Position numbers and translations under genes: made by a program
DNA from: Magnetospirillum sulfuroxidans
Lineage (GTDB): Bacteria > Pseudomonadota > Alphaproteobacteria > Rhodospirillales > Magnetospirillaceae
NCBI RefSeq assembly: GCF_018224925.1
Contig: NZ_JAGTUF010000012.1
Coordinates: 62,001-126,000, forward strand
Direction of reading: 5' to 3'
Length of the DNA stretch: 64,000 nt
Notes under the pieces: model-generated
Database searches by the model: none
What the model was told of the DNA's origin: nothing
What the model saw: only the letters and a program-made list of their open reading frames with translations
In this document: positions 27,400-36,256 of the stretch, one piece after another
How the letters are laid out: each line of letters opens with the position of its first letter
How positions within the stretch are numbered: the stretch's first letter is position 1

Positions 27400-27559
27400 G
27401 GTCCTGGTATGGCAGAAAACCGGCCGGGGTGAAAGTGATGAACGTCAAGCAAAGTCCGGCTTCAGCCCCCCAGCGGGTGGTGCAATCCCCGCCCGAACGG
27501 ATAGTTCAGACTGGACTTAAAGCGAAAATTATGGTGTAAGCGCAGGCAATGAAGTCCCA

Positions 27560-27565
27560 TATAAT
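27560..27565 (+). promoter_or_regulatory. -10 box candidate of acnB
   Basis: A perfect TATAAT lies 62 bases before the acnB start in an AT-richer part of the 227-bp gap between ccmA and acnB. No convincing -35 stands 16-18 bp upstream, so an activator could be needed. Confidence 0.4.
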
Positions 27566-27626
27566 AAGCCAACCGGCTTCCCCCCTTGGGGTTGCCATTC
27601 ATTCCCCCTTTTTGCGGAGGTCATCC

Positions 27627-30212
27627 GTGCTTGAAGCCTATCGCCAGCATGTCGCCGAACGTGCCGCCCTCGGGATTCCGCCCCTGCCGCTGTCGGCCAA
27701 GCAGACCGAGGAACTGGTCGCCTTGCTGCAAAACCCGCCCAAGGGGGAAGAGCAGTCCCTGGTCGACCTGATCACCCACCGTGTTCCCGCCGGCGTCGAC
27801 GATGCCGCCCGCGTCAAGGCCACCTTTCTGGCCGACATCAGCGCCGGCGCCATCGCCTGCGCGCTGATCAGCCGGGTCAAGGCCACCGAATTGCTGGGCA
27901 CCATGCTGGGCGGTTTCAACATCCAGCCGCTGATCCGCCTGCTGGGTGACAAGGAATGCGGCAAGGCCGCCGCCGAAGCGCTGAAAAAGACGCTGCTGGT
28001 GTTCGATTACTTCCACGACGTCAAGGATCTGGCCGACAAGGGCAATGCCGACGCCAAAGAGGTGTTGCAGTCCTGGGCCGATGCCGAATGGTTCACCTCG
28101 CGTCCCGAGGTTCCGGAAAGCCTGACCGTCACCATCTTCAAGGTGACCGGCGAGACCAACACCGACGACCTGTCGCCGGCCCCCGACGCCTGGAGCCGCC
28201 CCGACATCCCGTTGCACGCCTTGGCCATGCTGAAGAACCCGCGTCCGGGCATCGAACCGGAAGAAGCCGGCGTGCGTGGCCCGATCAAGTTCCTGGAAGA
28301 CCTGCGGGCCAAGGGCAACCTGGTCGCCTATGTCGGCGACGTGGTCGGCACCGGATCGTCGCGCAAATCCGCCACCAATTCGGTGTTGTGGTTCACCGGC
28401 GAAGACATCCCCTTCGTCCCCAACAAGCGTTTCGGCGGTGTCTGCCTGGGCACCAAGATCGCCCCGATCTTCTACAACACCATGGAAGATGCTGGCGCCC
28501 TGCCGATCGAACTCGACGTCAACCAGATGAACATGGGCGACGTGGTCGAGCTGCGCCCCTATGAAGGCAAGGCCTTGAAGAACGGCGCCGTCATCGCCGA
28601 ATTCAAGGTCAAGTCCGAGGTGATCTTCGACGAAGTGCGCGCCGGCGGCCGCATTCCGCTGATCATCGGCCGTGGCCTGACCACCAAGGCCCGCGACGCC
28701 CTGGGTCTGCCGGTCAGCACCTTGTTCCGTCTGCCGCAACAGCCGGCCGATACCGGCAAGGGCTATTCGTTGGCGCAAAAGATGGTCGGCCGCGCCTGTG
28801 GCCTGCCGGAAGGCAAGGGCATGCGCCCCGGCACTTATTGCGAACCCAAAATGACCACCGTCGGCAGCCAGGACACCACCGGGCCGATGACCCGCGACGA
28901 GCTGAAGGATCTGGCTTGCCTGGGCTTCTCCGCCGATCTGGTCATGCAGTCGTTCTGCCACACCGCCGCTTACCCCAAGCTGGTCGATGTGCAGACCCAC
29001 CGCACGCTTCCCGAATTCATCTCGACCCGTGGCGGCATCGCCTTGCGTCCGGGGGATGGCGTCATCCATTCCTGGCTGAATCGTCTGCTGATGCCCGACA
29101 CCGTCGGCACCGGCGGCGATTCCCATACCCGCTTCCCCATCGGCATTTCCTTCCCGGCCGGTTCCGGTCTGGTCGCCTTTGCCGCCGCCACCGGCGTCAT
29201 GCCGTTGGACATGCCGGAATCGGTGCTGATCCGCTTCAAGGGCGAAATGCAGCCGGGCGTCACCCTGCGCGATCTGGTTAACGCCATTCCGCTTTACGCC
29301 ATCCGCCAGGGCATGCTGACGGTGGAAAAGAAGGGCAAGAAGAACATCTTCTCCGGCCGTATCCTGGAAATCGAAGGCTTGCCCGACCTCAAGGTCGAAC
29401 AGGCGTTCGAGCTGTCCGACGCCTCGGCCGAACGTTCGGCCGCCGGGTGCTCGGTGCGCCTGTCCCCGGCCCCGATCATCGAATACATGACCTCGAACAT
29501 CACCCTGATGAAGTGGATGATCGCCGAGGGCTATCACGACGCCCGCACCCTGGCGCGACGGATCAAGGCGATGGAAGCCTGGATCGCCGATCCCAAGCTG
29601 CTGGAACCCGACGCCGATGCCGAATATGCCGCCATCATCGAAATCGATCTGGCCGACATCAAGGAACCCATCGTCGCCTGCCCGAACGATCCCGACGACG
29701 TCAAGCTGTTGTCCGAAGTCGCCGGCGACAAGATCGATGAAGTCTTTATCGGTTCGTGCATGACCAATATCGGCCATTTCCGTGCCGCCGGTAAGGTTCT
29801 GGACGGCAAGTCGGATATCCCCACCCGCCTGTGGATCGCGCCGCCGACCAAGATGGACGCCACCATCTTGAACGAGGAAGGCTATTACAGCGTTTTGGGC
29901 AAATCCGGCGCCCGCATGGAAATGCCCGGCTGTTCCTTGTGCATGGGCAACCAGGCGCAAGTCCGCAAGGGTTCGACCGCCATGTCGACCTCGACCCGTA
30001 ACTTCCCCAACCGTCTGGGCATCGACACCCGCGTCTATCTGGGGTCGGCCGAGCTGGCCGCCGTCTGCGCCCTGATGGGCAAGATCCCGACGGTGGCCGA
30101 GTACATGGAGCAAGTCAGCGGTCTGGAAGCCAAGGCGGCCGACATCTATCGCTACATGAACTTCGACCAGATCGCCGAATTCCGCGATATCGCCGCCACG
30201 GTGAACGTATAA
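27627..30212 (+). CDS. acnB: Aconitate hydratase B
   Basis: TCA-cycle enzyme interconverting citrate and isocitrate, of the AcnB type with the extra N-terminal HEAT-like domain. The 861-residue length matches E. coli AcnB (865), and the three [4Fe-4S] cysteines fall at residues 711 ([10 protein letters not shown]), 769 and 772 (CSLCMGNQ). The GTG start [14 protein letters not shown] is chosen because it follows a strong gcggagg and is the family N-terminus; 26 further in-frame codons upstream lack support. Confidence 0.97.
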   Translation: MLEAYRQHVAERAALGIPPLPLSAKQTEELVALLQNPPKGEEQSLVDLITHRVPAGVDDAARVKATFLADISAGAIACALISRVKATELLGTMLGGFNIQPLIRLLGDKECGKAAAEALKKTLLVFDYFHDVKDLADKGNADAKEVLQSWADAEWFTSRPEVPESLTVTIFKVTGETNTDDLSPAPDAWSRPDIPLHALAMLKNPRPGIEPEEAGVRGPIKFLEDLRAKGNLVAYVGDVVGTGSSRKSATNSVLWFTGEDIPFVPNKRFGGVCLGTKIAPIFYNTMEDAGALPIELDVNQMNMGDVVELRPYEGKALKNGAVIAEFKVKSEVIFDEVRAGGRIPLIIGRGLTTKARDALGLPVSTLFRLPQQPADTGKGYSLAQKMVGRACGLPEGKGMRPGTYCEPKMTTVGSQDTTGPMTRDELKDLACLGFSADLVMQSFCHTAAYPKLVDVQTHRTLPEFISTRGGIALRPGDGVIHSWLNRLLMPDTVGTGGDSHTRFPIGISFPAGSGLVAFAAATGVMPLDMPESVLIRFKGEMQPGVTLRDLVNAIPLYAIRQGMLTVEKKGKKNIFSGRILEIEGLPDLKVEQAFELSDASAERSAAGCSVRLSPAPIIEYMTSNITLMKWMIAEGYHDARTLARRIKAMEAWIADPKLLEPDADAEYAAIIEIDLADIKEPIVACPNDPDDVKLLSEVAGDKIDEVFIGSCMTNIGHFRAAGKVLDGKSDIPTRLWIAPPTKMDATILNEEGYYSVLGKSGARMEMPGCSLCMGNQAQVRKGSTAMSTSTRNFPNRLGIDTRVYLGSAELAAVCALMGKIPTVAEYMEQVSGLEAKAADIYRYMNFDQIAEFRDIAATVNV

Positions 30213-30236
30213 TTCAGGCTTCGGGCTGAAATGACC

Positions 30237-30270
30237 AACCCCCGCCGGGCAACCGGCGGGGGTTTCTTTT
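30237..30270 (+). terminator. Intrinsic terminator of acnB
   Basis: 12-bp perfect stem (30237-30248 with 30253-30264), loop gcaa, then tctttt. Confidence 0.92.
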
Positions 30271-30305
30271 ATTGGTCAACCGAAACGAAACAAGACGCCC
30301 AAGGA

Positions 30306-30827
30306 TTACAGCTTGTCCGCCGCCAGTTTTTCCGCCAACGCCTTTTCCGCCGCAAGTTTTTCCGCCGCGGCGCGGGCTTCGCGCCGATGCTTTTCCGCCA
30401 GCAGCTTTTGCGCCTGCATCTGTTGGATGTAAGGGCGCATGCGCAAATCCGACTGGATGATGTGATCGACCAGCCATTCCTTCAAAAAGCCGGCCAGATC
30501 GCGAACCATGCGGTCGCGGTCGGGGCCATCAGCGGTTTTGGTGTATTCACCGACGATCAAAGACAGTTTCTTCAGCACATCGCGATGTGACCGGCGGTGA
30601 CTATCATAATAGGGATAGCGAATGGCCAGCTGAATGTCTTCTTCGCGCTTGAAATGTTCGCCGGTATATTCCACCAAACCCAACAACACCCGGGCAACCC
30701 GCTTGTGTTCGATATGGCCCCCCGACATGGCTGCTTCAAAAGCATTGATCAAATCCACCAGATGCCGATGATCGGCGTCGATGGTTGGATCCCCGGTATT
30801 CATGGCCTCGCGCCAAGCAATAGACAT
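30306..30827 (-). CDS. Bacteriohemerythrin with Lys/Ala/Glu-rich C-terminal tail
   Basis: Single-domain hemerythrin of 173 residues, expected to bind O2 at a di-iron site. The ligand pattern is present: His in ADHRHL near residue 20, EHFKREE, HRRSHRDV, and the late WLVDHIIQSD. After residue about 135 comes a low-complexity coiled-coil tail (repeats of KLAAEKALAEK type). Possible roles are O2 sensing or storage, common in microaerophilic magnetotactic bacteria. ATG is chosen over the preceding GTG. Confidence 0.9.
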   Translation of the reverse strand: MSIAWREAMNTGDPTIDADHRHLVDLINAFEAAMSGGHIEHKRVARVLLGLVEYTGEHFKREEDIQLAIRYPYYDSHRRSHRDVLKKLSLIVGEYTKTADGPDRDRMVRDLAGFLKEWLVDHIIQSDLRMRPYIQQMQAQKLLAEKHRREARAAAEKLAAEKALAEKLAADKL

Positions 30828-30894
30828 CACACACCCCCGAGACTCTTCCGTCCCGCCCGTTTCCCATACGGAGTTTACCCGAGGCGCGGCAGCA

Positions 30895-30939
30895 ATTCCA
30901 ACAATGGAATACCAGCCCTGCGCGCATCCGCAGCGCGCA
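30895..30939. repeat. Two short inverted repeats in the hemerythrin/YdjM-like gap
   Basis: ATTCCA-ACAA-TGGAAT (30895-30910) is followed by TGCGCGC-N7-GCGCGCA (30919-30939). They lie between the divergent starts and could be operators or UTR hairpins. Confidence 0.35.
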
Positions 30940-30961
30940 CAAATGCAGGAACCACACGATC

Positions 30962-31453
30962 ATGATGGCCGGATCGCATATTGCCGTCGGCGCCGCCCTG
31001 TGGGCGGTGACCGCACGCGTGTCGGGAATGGAGACGATCGAACCACAGGCCCTGGCCGCCGCCGCCCTGGGGGCGCTGTTGCCCGACATCGACCACCCGC
31101 AATCCTGGGCCGGCCGCAAGATGCGCCTGGTGTCGGTGCCGCTGGCCCTGGTGGTCGGCCATCGCGGCATCACCCATTCGGCCCTGGCCATCTTAGGCTG
31201 CGCCGTTTCGCTGATGGTCCTGGGGACCGGTTGGCTGGCGGCGCCGGTGGTGGTCGGCTATCTGTCGCATTTGCTCGCCGACAGTTTGACGCCGTCCGGG
31301 GTACCGTTGCTGTGGCCGAACAAGCGGCGCTTTACCCTGAACCTGTGCCGAACCGGATCGGTGACCGAAATCGCCCTGGTGGCGGCCATAATCGCCGCCG
31401 CCGGCTGGGCCGCCGGCATCGACCTGTCACACCTGCCTCGGCCAAAATTATAA
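30962..31453 (+). CDS. YdjM/DUF457-type membrane-bound metal-dependent hydrolase
   Basis: 163 residues, four or so membrane helices, with the family's metal-ligand pattern: N-terminal GSHIAVG, LLPDIDHP, HRGITHS and LSHLLADSLTPSG. This His/Asp pattern is characteristic of the LexA-regulated YdjM family (predicted inner-membrane metal-dependent hydrolases). No LexA box was noticed upstream. Two ATGs stand in tandem; neither has a good ribosome site. It overlaps the convergent nitroreductase gene by 6 bases at the 3' end. Confidence 0.8.
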   Translation: MMAGSHIAVGAALWAVTARVSGMETIEPQALAAAALGALLPDIDHPQSWAGRKMRLVSVPLALVVGHRGITHSALAILGCAVSLMVLGTGWLAAPVVVGYLSHLLADSLTPSGVPLLWPNKRRFTLNLCRTGSVTEIALVAAIIAAAGWAAGIDLSHLPRPKL

Positions 31454-32026
31454 AATGGCGCAGCCTTGTGCGAATGACAGCCGCGGATTGCGGGGATGCA
31501 GTTTCGTTGCGTCCCCGTAACCGATATTGACGAGGAAATTGGCCTGCCAATGAGTATCGGCAAAAAACGTCCCGTCCACCGTGCCGGCGTCAAACCCGCT
31601 CATCGGACCGCAATCCAACCCCAATGCCCGTAGCGCCAAGATGAAATAGCCCGCTTGCAGGCTGGAATTGCGAAAGGCGGTGGCGGCGATCAGACCGTCA
31701 TTGCCCGCGAACCAAGCGCGCGCATCGGTCTGCGGGTACAGTTCCGGCAATTTGTCGTAGAATTTCATATCCTGGGCGATGATCGCCGTCACCGGGGCGG
31801 CCATGGTTTTATCCACATTCCCCGGCGCCAAGGCTGGCCGCAACTTTTCCTTGGCCGCCGGACTGACGACAAAAGCAACCCGCATCGGTTGACAATTGGC
31901 CGAACTCGGCCCCAGCACCGCCATATCCCAGGCTTGATGCAACAAGGCCGGATCGACCGGGCGATCTTGCCAATAAGAATGAGTGCGACCAAAGGTGAAC
32001 ATTTGCTCGAGCAGCGGGGTGGTCAT
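31448..32026 (-). CDS. RutE/HadB-like NAD(P)H nitroreductase family protein
   Basis: 192-residue flavin reductase of the nitroreductase fold. The sequence resembles RutE (malonic semialdehyde reductase): LGPSSANCQPMRVAFV, APGNVDKTMAAPVTAI, ARAWFAGN, AFRNSSLQAGYF, LGLDCGPMSGFD. There is no rut operon here, so a general quinone/aldehyde/nitro reductase role is as likely. The start Met after aggagac is clear; a longer frame exists upstream. It is divergent from a deacetylase gene across a short AT-rich region. Confidence 0.85.
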   Translation of the reverse strand: MTTPLLEQMFTFGRTHSYWQDRPVDPALLHQAWDMAVLGPSSANCQPMRVAFVVSPAAKEKLRPALAPGNVDKTMAAPVTAIIAQDMKFYDKLPELYPQTDARAWFAGNDGLIAATAFRNSSLQAGYFILALRALGLDCGPMSGFDAGTVDGTFFADTHWQANFLVNIGYGDATKLHPRNPRLSFAQGCAIL

Positions 32027-32043
32027 GGACCGTCTCCTGTCGT

Positions 32044-32060
32044 ACAACAATAAAAGTTGT
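32044..32060. promoter_or_regulatory. Operator-like inverted repeat between divergent genes
   Basis: ACAAC-AATAAAA-GTTGT lies in a locally AT-rich stretch, followed by the palindrome AGCTTAAGCT. It stands 18 bp from the nitroreductase start and about 40 bp from the deacetylase start, where a repressor could control both. Confidence 0.35.
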
Positions 32061-32100
32061 TTTAGCTTAAGCTTCACCGGGGCAAGGAACATAGAGGTTG

Positions 32101-33129
32101 ATGCGCGGACTCGGTCGATTCATTGCCATTGTTGCCCTGACCCTGATGGGGACGCAGGCGCTGGCGGCTGATTCGGCGGTGGTGTTCATGTATCACCGCT
32201 TCGACGACCCGCGCTTTCCCACCGCCAATACCCGCCTCGATCAGCTGCAAGACCACATCGCCGAGTTGAAAGCCGGCAATTATACCGTCTGGCCCATCCC
32301 CCGCATCATCGCTGCGCTGAAAAGCGGCCAGCCACTGCCCGAACGCACGGTCGGCCTGTCCATCGATGACGCCTGGATCACCGTATATCGCACCGCCTGG
32401 CCACACTTAAAGGCTGCCAATCTGCCGTTCACCCTGTTCGTGGTCACCGACGAAACCGATAGTGGCGGGGCCGAATACATGAGCTGGGACCAAATCCGCG
32501 AAATGACCCAATCGGGTCTGGTCACCATCGGCAGTCAAGGCGCCGGCCACCCGCATATGCCGGCGCTGTCAGCCGCCGCGGTCGCCGAGGATCTGACCCG
32601 CGCCGCCGCCCGTTTCCAGGCGGAATTAGGCAGCGTGCCCAAGCTGTTCGCCTGGCCGTTCGGGGAAATGAGCCGCGAGGCCGAAACCACGGTGCGCGCC
32701 GCCGGCTATGACGCGGCCTTTGGCCAGCATTCCGGCCCGGCTTGGCTGCACTCCGACCCTTATTTCCTGCCCCGTTTCGCCCTTAACGAAACCTATGGCG
32801 AAATCGAACGCTTTCGTCTGGCGGCACGCACCCTTGCCCTGCCGGTGATCGACGTCACCCCCGCCGATCCCAAGCTGGTCAACAACCCGCCTTTGTTCGG
32901 CTTCACCTTGGCGCAAGACGTCCCCGGCGTCGAATTACTGGCCTGCTACGCCGCACATGAGGGCAAGCTTGCCATCGAGCAATTGGGGCCACGGGTGGAG
33001 GTCCGGATGATGAAACCGTTCCCGCCCGGACGCGGCCGCATCAATTGCACCATCCCCACCCTGGATGGGCGCTGGCGCTGGTTCGGTTGGCAATTTTACC
33101 TAAGCCCCGATGGCTCCAACGCCAATTAG
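32101..33129 (+). CDS. Exported polysaccharide deacetylase (CE4 / NodB-like)
   Basis: 342 residues with a signal peptide (cleaved after ALAAD region) and the CE4 fold: strand AVVFMYHRFDD, metal/catalytic motif SIDDAW in place of the usual TFDDG, and a His-containing GSQGAGHPHM in place of SHTxxH. A conserved AWPFGE follows. The metal triad Asp-His-His is largely preserved, so it may be an active N- or O-deacetylase of an envelope polysaccharide. A C-terminal domain of about 100 residues with DGRWRWFGWQFY follows. ATG is preferred to the adjacent TTG. Confidence 0.82.
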   Translation: MRGLGRFIAIVALTLMGTQALAADSAVVFMYHRFDDPRFPTANTRLDQLQDHIAELKAGNYTVWPIPRIIAALKSGQPLPERTVGLSIDDAWITVYRTAWPHLKAANLPFTLFVVTDETDSGGAEYMSWDQIREMTQSGLVTIGSQGAGHPHMPALSAAAVAEDLTRAAARFQAELGSVPKLFAWPFGEMSREAETTVRAAGYDAAFGQHSGPAWLHSDPYFLPRFALNETYGEIERFRLAARTLALPVIDVTPADPKLVNNPPLFGFTLAQDVPGVELLACYAAHEGKLAIEQLGPRVEVRMMKPFPPGRGRINCTIPTLDGRWRWFGWQFYLSPDGSNAN

Positions 33130-33158
33130 AGCGTGATGCATCGTCAAGGCGTCCCGGT

Positions 33159-34652
33159 CTAATCATCCTCGACGAATTTATCGATATCCAGACGCTGCGG
33201 CCCGCCGTCATCCTTGACCGGCAGCGCCAGAGAAATTTCAGGCAAGGTCATCATCGACGAGGTTCGGGTTGCCGCCAAAGTGCGGAAAGTCACCGTGAAC
33301 GGCAGTAAGCCAGCCTCCATATCGCCGACAAACAGACCGCACGCGCGGGAATAACCACTGCCGATGGCGAATTCCATGCGGTACGTGCCTTCGGGAATAT
33401 TGCCCACCGCAAGATGATACGTCGCCGGAATGAAATACGAGACCACCGTGGTGCCGCTGGCGGTCTTGAGTTTCACCACCGCGTCATAACGCCCTTCATT
33501 ATGGATCATCAGCCGGTGTTCACCACTGGCCCGGCGCATCAGCACCTCGCCGGCTTCCGGCTTGACCCCTCGATTGGCGGCGCACCAATCCTGCTTGTGG
33601 CGGCTGCCGGCGCCGGCATAAAGGCCGCGCCGCGACACCCAACCGATGACGCCGGACGGCGTCCGCACCTGCGCCCATTCCGGATCGGGCGAATCCAAAA
33701 TTTGTACGGTTGTGAAACGATCAAGCAGGGTCAGCAGCGGCGCCCCTTCCAGCGGGGCCTGGCGCAATTTCAAATCGGCCACCGCCACATGACGGATATC
33801 GCCGACCAAAGCCGGCTGCACCGAAATGCCGGCGGAGGTGGCCACCGGCTGATCCCACGGCTTGGTCAGGCCAAAGCCCAACAATCCCAAAGCCACCGGC
33901 AAGGCGGCCAAGGGCAAGCCCTGGGCCGCGAAAACGCCGCCTTTCCACGGCGCCCAGCGGCCGCGCAAGCGCCGGGTCGAATCCTGGGTGGCTTGGCGCA
34001 ACACCGTCACCTGCCGCTTATGCACCGACAAGCGGGCAAAGCGGGCCGCTTGTTCGGTCAGCCCACGGGCCAGATCGGTTTCTTCCAGATCCAGAAAGGC
34101 GCGGGCCTGACGAATCAGCAACCGGGCATTTTGATGACGCGGCTTGGTGCCGCCGAACAAATTGCGCAAAAGCGCGATCGGGGTCAAGACCAGCCCCATG
34201 GGCGACCACCAGCCCCAAGCCCAAGTCTGGGTACTGGCCTTAGCCGCGGCCAAATCGGCGCAGTCCCGGCAAAAAATGCCCTCGTCGTGGCTCCAACTGG
34301 CCCAGATCAGGTAACTTTTTACCCGGTGGAAAATGACGTAGCGGGGCTGGGCGGTAACCTTGCCGCAGCGTGAACAGGCGAAGGGCGACGACGGGTAATC
34401 GTCGCCGTCCTCGGTCAGCGGATGCACCCCGGTGGCATCGTATTCGGCCCGCCGCAGCACGTCCTGCAACACCCGGTAGGCCTCGACAAGTCTTTGAAAT
34501 TCCAGGCGCGCACCCTCGCTCGGATTGCGGTCTGGATGCAGCTTCTTGGCCCGCGCGCGATAGGCCGTCTTGATCGCCACAAGGTCGGCCCCCGGCGCAA
34601 GGCCGAGGATCGCATAATAGCCCTTGGGGTCCTGGGACAGGGTGCTGTTCAT
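33159..34652 (-). CDS. Membrane J-domain protein with zinc-binding segment and SH3-like domain
   Basis: 497 residues in an unusual order: a J domain (about 9-75) with HPD at 39-41; a Cys-pair segment FACSRCG...FCRDCAD that may bind zinc; a hydrophobic stretch WWSPMGLVLTPIALLRNLF; a second hydrophobic helix (PLAALPVALGLLGFG); then an SH3b-type domain (VADLKLRQAP...GVIGWVSRRGLY) and a C-terminal beta-rich region. If both hydrophobic segments span the membrane, topology needs testing; the SH3 part would sit in the periplasm if an odd number do. It is probably a DnaK co-chaperone tethered to the membrane. Start Met is the one seven residues before DPKGYY. Confidence 0.8.
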   Translation of the reverse strand: MNSTLSQDPKGYYAILGLAPGADLVAIKTAYRARAKKLHPDRNPSEGARLEFQRLVEAYRVLQDVLRRAEYDATGVHPLTEDGDDYPSSPFACSRCGKVTAQPRYVIFHRVKSYLIWASWSHDEGIFCRDCADLAAAKASTQTWAWGWWSPMGLVLTPIALLRNLFGGTKPRHQNARLLIRQARAFLDLEETDLARGLTEQAARFARLSVHKRQVTVLRQATQDSTRRLRGRWAPWKGGVFAAQGLPLAALPVALGLLGFGLTKPWDQPVATSAGISVQPALVGDIRHVAVADLKLRQAPLEGAPLLTLLDRFTTVQILDSPDPEWAQVRTPSGVIGWVSRRGLYAGAGSRHKQDWCAANRGVKPEAGEVLMRRASGEHRLMIHNEGRYDAVVKLKTASGTTVVSYFIPATYHLAVGNIPEGTYRMEFAIGSGYSRACGLFVGDMEAGLLPFTVTFRTLAATRTSSMMTLPEISLALPVKDDGGPQRLDIDKFVEDD

Positions 34653-34717
34653 CGCTTCAATTCTTGGACATGTCGCCATCAGCCTTGCAAGCACCATGCC
34701 GCGACTGTGCGCAAAAT

Positions 34718-35218
34718 TCAGCGATGATTGACCTCGGATTGGATGCGGGTCAAGGCTTCAAGAATACGTTCCCGACTCGCGTCATCGGCGCCACCATGAC
34801 GCCGCAAAAACTCGGACAAGGGCCGCCCCGAGCCTAAACCGACCAGAACACCCTCGCGCTGGACCACCCAATCGCGCACCAATTGCGCCGCATTGTCATG
34901 GCAACCGCCACAGAACTGGCGGAAATCAGCGGATGTCCCGGCTTGCGCCGTCAACATGGCGGTCAACTCGGCGATCTGATCGGCGGCATAGCCGCCATTA
35001 TGGCGAACCAGATAGGCCGTCACCGGCTGTCCGGACAGTCGGCCGGTGAGAACGCCGGCCCGCATCTCCAGGGATTCGCGGGCGAAATCGCCGGCATGGC
35101 CGTGACAACCGCCACATTGACCATCCCACAATGCATGCAGGTCACTGGCCCGCGCCGAACCGGCGACAAGGAAAAGCGCAACGGCACACAGACGGGAGAA
35201 TGTCGACATCATCATCAT
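34718..35218 (-). CDS. Periplasmic c-type cytochrome with two CXXCH sites
   Basis: 166 residues with a signal peptide (cleaved after ARA) and two CGGCH heme-attachment motifs, in QCGGCHGHAGD and FCGGCHDNAAQ, so a small diheme cytochrome c. The two halves look like an internal duplication: each has a CGGCH, then RAGVLTGRLSGQPVTAYLVRH and REGVLVGLGSGRPLSEFLRRH. No His/Met sixth ligand can be named. Four ATGs stand in tandem at the start, so initiation is uncertain by up to three codons. Confidence 0.82.
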   Translation of the reverse strand: MMMMSTFSRLCAVALFLVAGSARASDLHALWDGQCGGCHGHAGDFARESLEMRAGVLTGRLSGQPVTAYLVRHNGGYAADQIAELTAMLTAQAGTSADFRQFCGGCHDNAAQLVRDWVVQREGVLVGLGSGRPLSEFLRRHGGADDASRERILEALTRIQSEVNHR

Positions 35219-35270
35219 TCCCGATTCGTAACAAGAAGGCGAAGCCCCGCCAAAATCCCCCCAGGGACAA

Positions 35271-35696
35271 TCAGGGCGCCATCCGTCCGCGCTGTTGGCC
35301 TTGGGGCGGCACTTGGGCGGTGGCGAAGCGATCGAATATCCAATTGGCGACGGCGTTCAATTGTCCGTCGGTCAGCTCAGGAAAGGTGTCGCCGATGGGC
35401 GGCATCAGGCCAAAACGCTGAACCGCCATGGCATCCACCGCCTTGGCCTCGGCCGGCGCCTTGATGAAATCCAACACCCGGGCGACAAAGACAGCCCGCT
35501 CGGGGCCGGTCACTTGCCGCAGATGCGCCGCCATCATGTCCATGGGGGGCGCGATCATTTCATCGCGTCGCGCCGGGTCACGCTGCTTGAAGTGGCAGGT
35601 GCCGCAGGCGCGGTCGAAAATCTCCTCGGGCTGCTCGGCCGCGGCGGGAAGGGCCAGCGCCAGCATGGACAGAAGGGAAAAGGCCAACACTCTCAT
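35271..35696 (-). CDS. Small periplasmic c-type cytochrome (one CXXCH)
   Basis: 141 residues: signal peptide (AAAEQ), one heme site CGTCHFKQRD, and a methionine-containing stretch (RFGLMPPIG) that supplies the expected Met sixth ligand in class I fashion. The start MRVLAFSLL follows ggag; the longer frame is ignored. Lies 52 bp upstream of the diheme gene, so the two may be cotranscribed and depend on the Ccm system encoded at 20.8-27.4 kb. Confidence 0.85.
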   Translation of the reverse strand: MRVLAFSLLSMLALALPAAAEQPEEIFDRACGTCHFKQRDPARRDEMIAPPMDMMAAHLRQVTGPERAVFVARVLDFIKAPAEAKAVDAMAVQRFGLMPPIGDTFPELTDGQLNAVANWIFDRFATAQVPPQGQQRGRMAP

Positions 35697-35770
35697 CGCC
35701 AGTCTCCGTCCGATGTTGGACCATGGCAGCATGAAACCACCCTGTCCGCCGTGACGGCGGTCATGCCGCC

Positions 35771-35805
35771 GGCCAAGAAATGACCCGGCGGGTCATTTCC
35801 TGGCC
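35771..35805. repeat. Long hairpin between the AhpD-like gene and the cytochrome gene
   Basis: Arms of 15 bases (35771-35785 and 35791-35805) pair with a single mismatch around a five-base loop. There is no T run on either strand, so it is a weak terminator candidate, an mRNA-stabilising hairpin or a protein site. A smaller CCGCCG/CGGCGG hairpin lies just left of it (35750-35764). Confidence 0.55.
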
Positions 35806-35813
35806 AAACCGAT

Positions 35814-36173
35814 TTATTCCGCCGCCTTGTCGGCCACATGCTGATCATAGGCTTCGACCGCCAGACCGCCATACATCAAGGACGGCCCACCGCCCATGTA
35901 GACGGCCATGCCGATCACTTCCATCAATTCTTCCCGGCTGGTGCCAAGATCGCGGGCCGTGCGGGTGTGGAAGGTGATGCAGCCATCACAACGGGCGGCG
36001 ATGGCGATACCCAGGGCCACCAGTTCCTTGGTCTTGGCGTCCAGCGCCCCATCGGCGCACGCCGCCTTGGCCATGGCGGAAAAGCCCTTCATCACCTCGG
36101 GGATGCCGCCGCGCACCTGTCCGACCAGGGTGGACAGGTCCTTGGCCAGATCGGGCCAGTTCTGGGTGCTCAT
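35814..36173 (-). CDS. AhpD-like carboxymuconolactone decarboxylase family protein
   Basis: 119 residues, all-helical, with the redox motif CDGCITFH near residue 62, equivalent to the AhpD CxxCxxxH active site, and the flanking KTKELVALGIAIAARC. A general alkyl-hydroperoxidase/disulfide role is inferred; true carboxymuconolactone decarboxylases usually lack this Cys pair. Upstream cggag supports the start. Confidence 0.85.
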   Translation of the reverse strand: MSTQNWPDLAKDLSTLVGQVRGGIPEVMKGFSAMAKAACADGALDAKTKELVALGIAIAARCDGCITFHTRTARDLGTSREELMEVIGMAVYMGGGPSLMYGGLAVEAYDQHVADKAAE

Positions 36174-36256
36174 GGACTGAAACTCCGTTTATGGATGCAA
36201 TGCGGCTAATATGCTGTTCTGGTGAAGAATGTGAAGCGCGCCCCGCGCATGGATGC

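Noticed and set aside
27621-30113. 830-codon minus-strand frame opposite acnB
   Set aside because: Composition is typical of a mirror frame (His, Gln, Gly-rich, no domain), and the plus strand is clearly AcnB.
31448-32026. Call as RutE with a pyrimidine-degradation role
   Set aside because: Motifs match but no other rut gene is in view; named only at family level.
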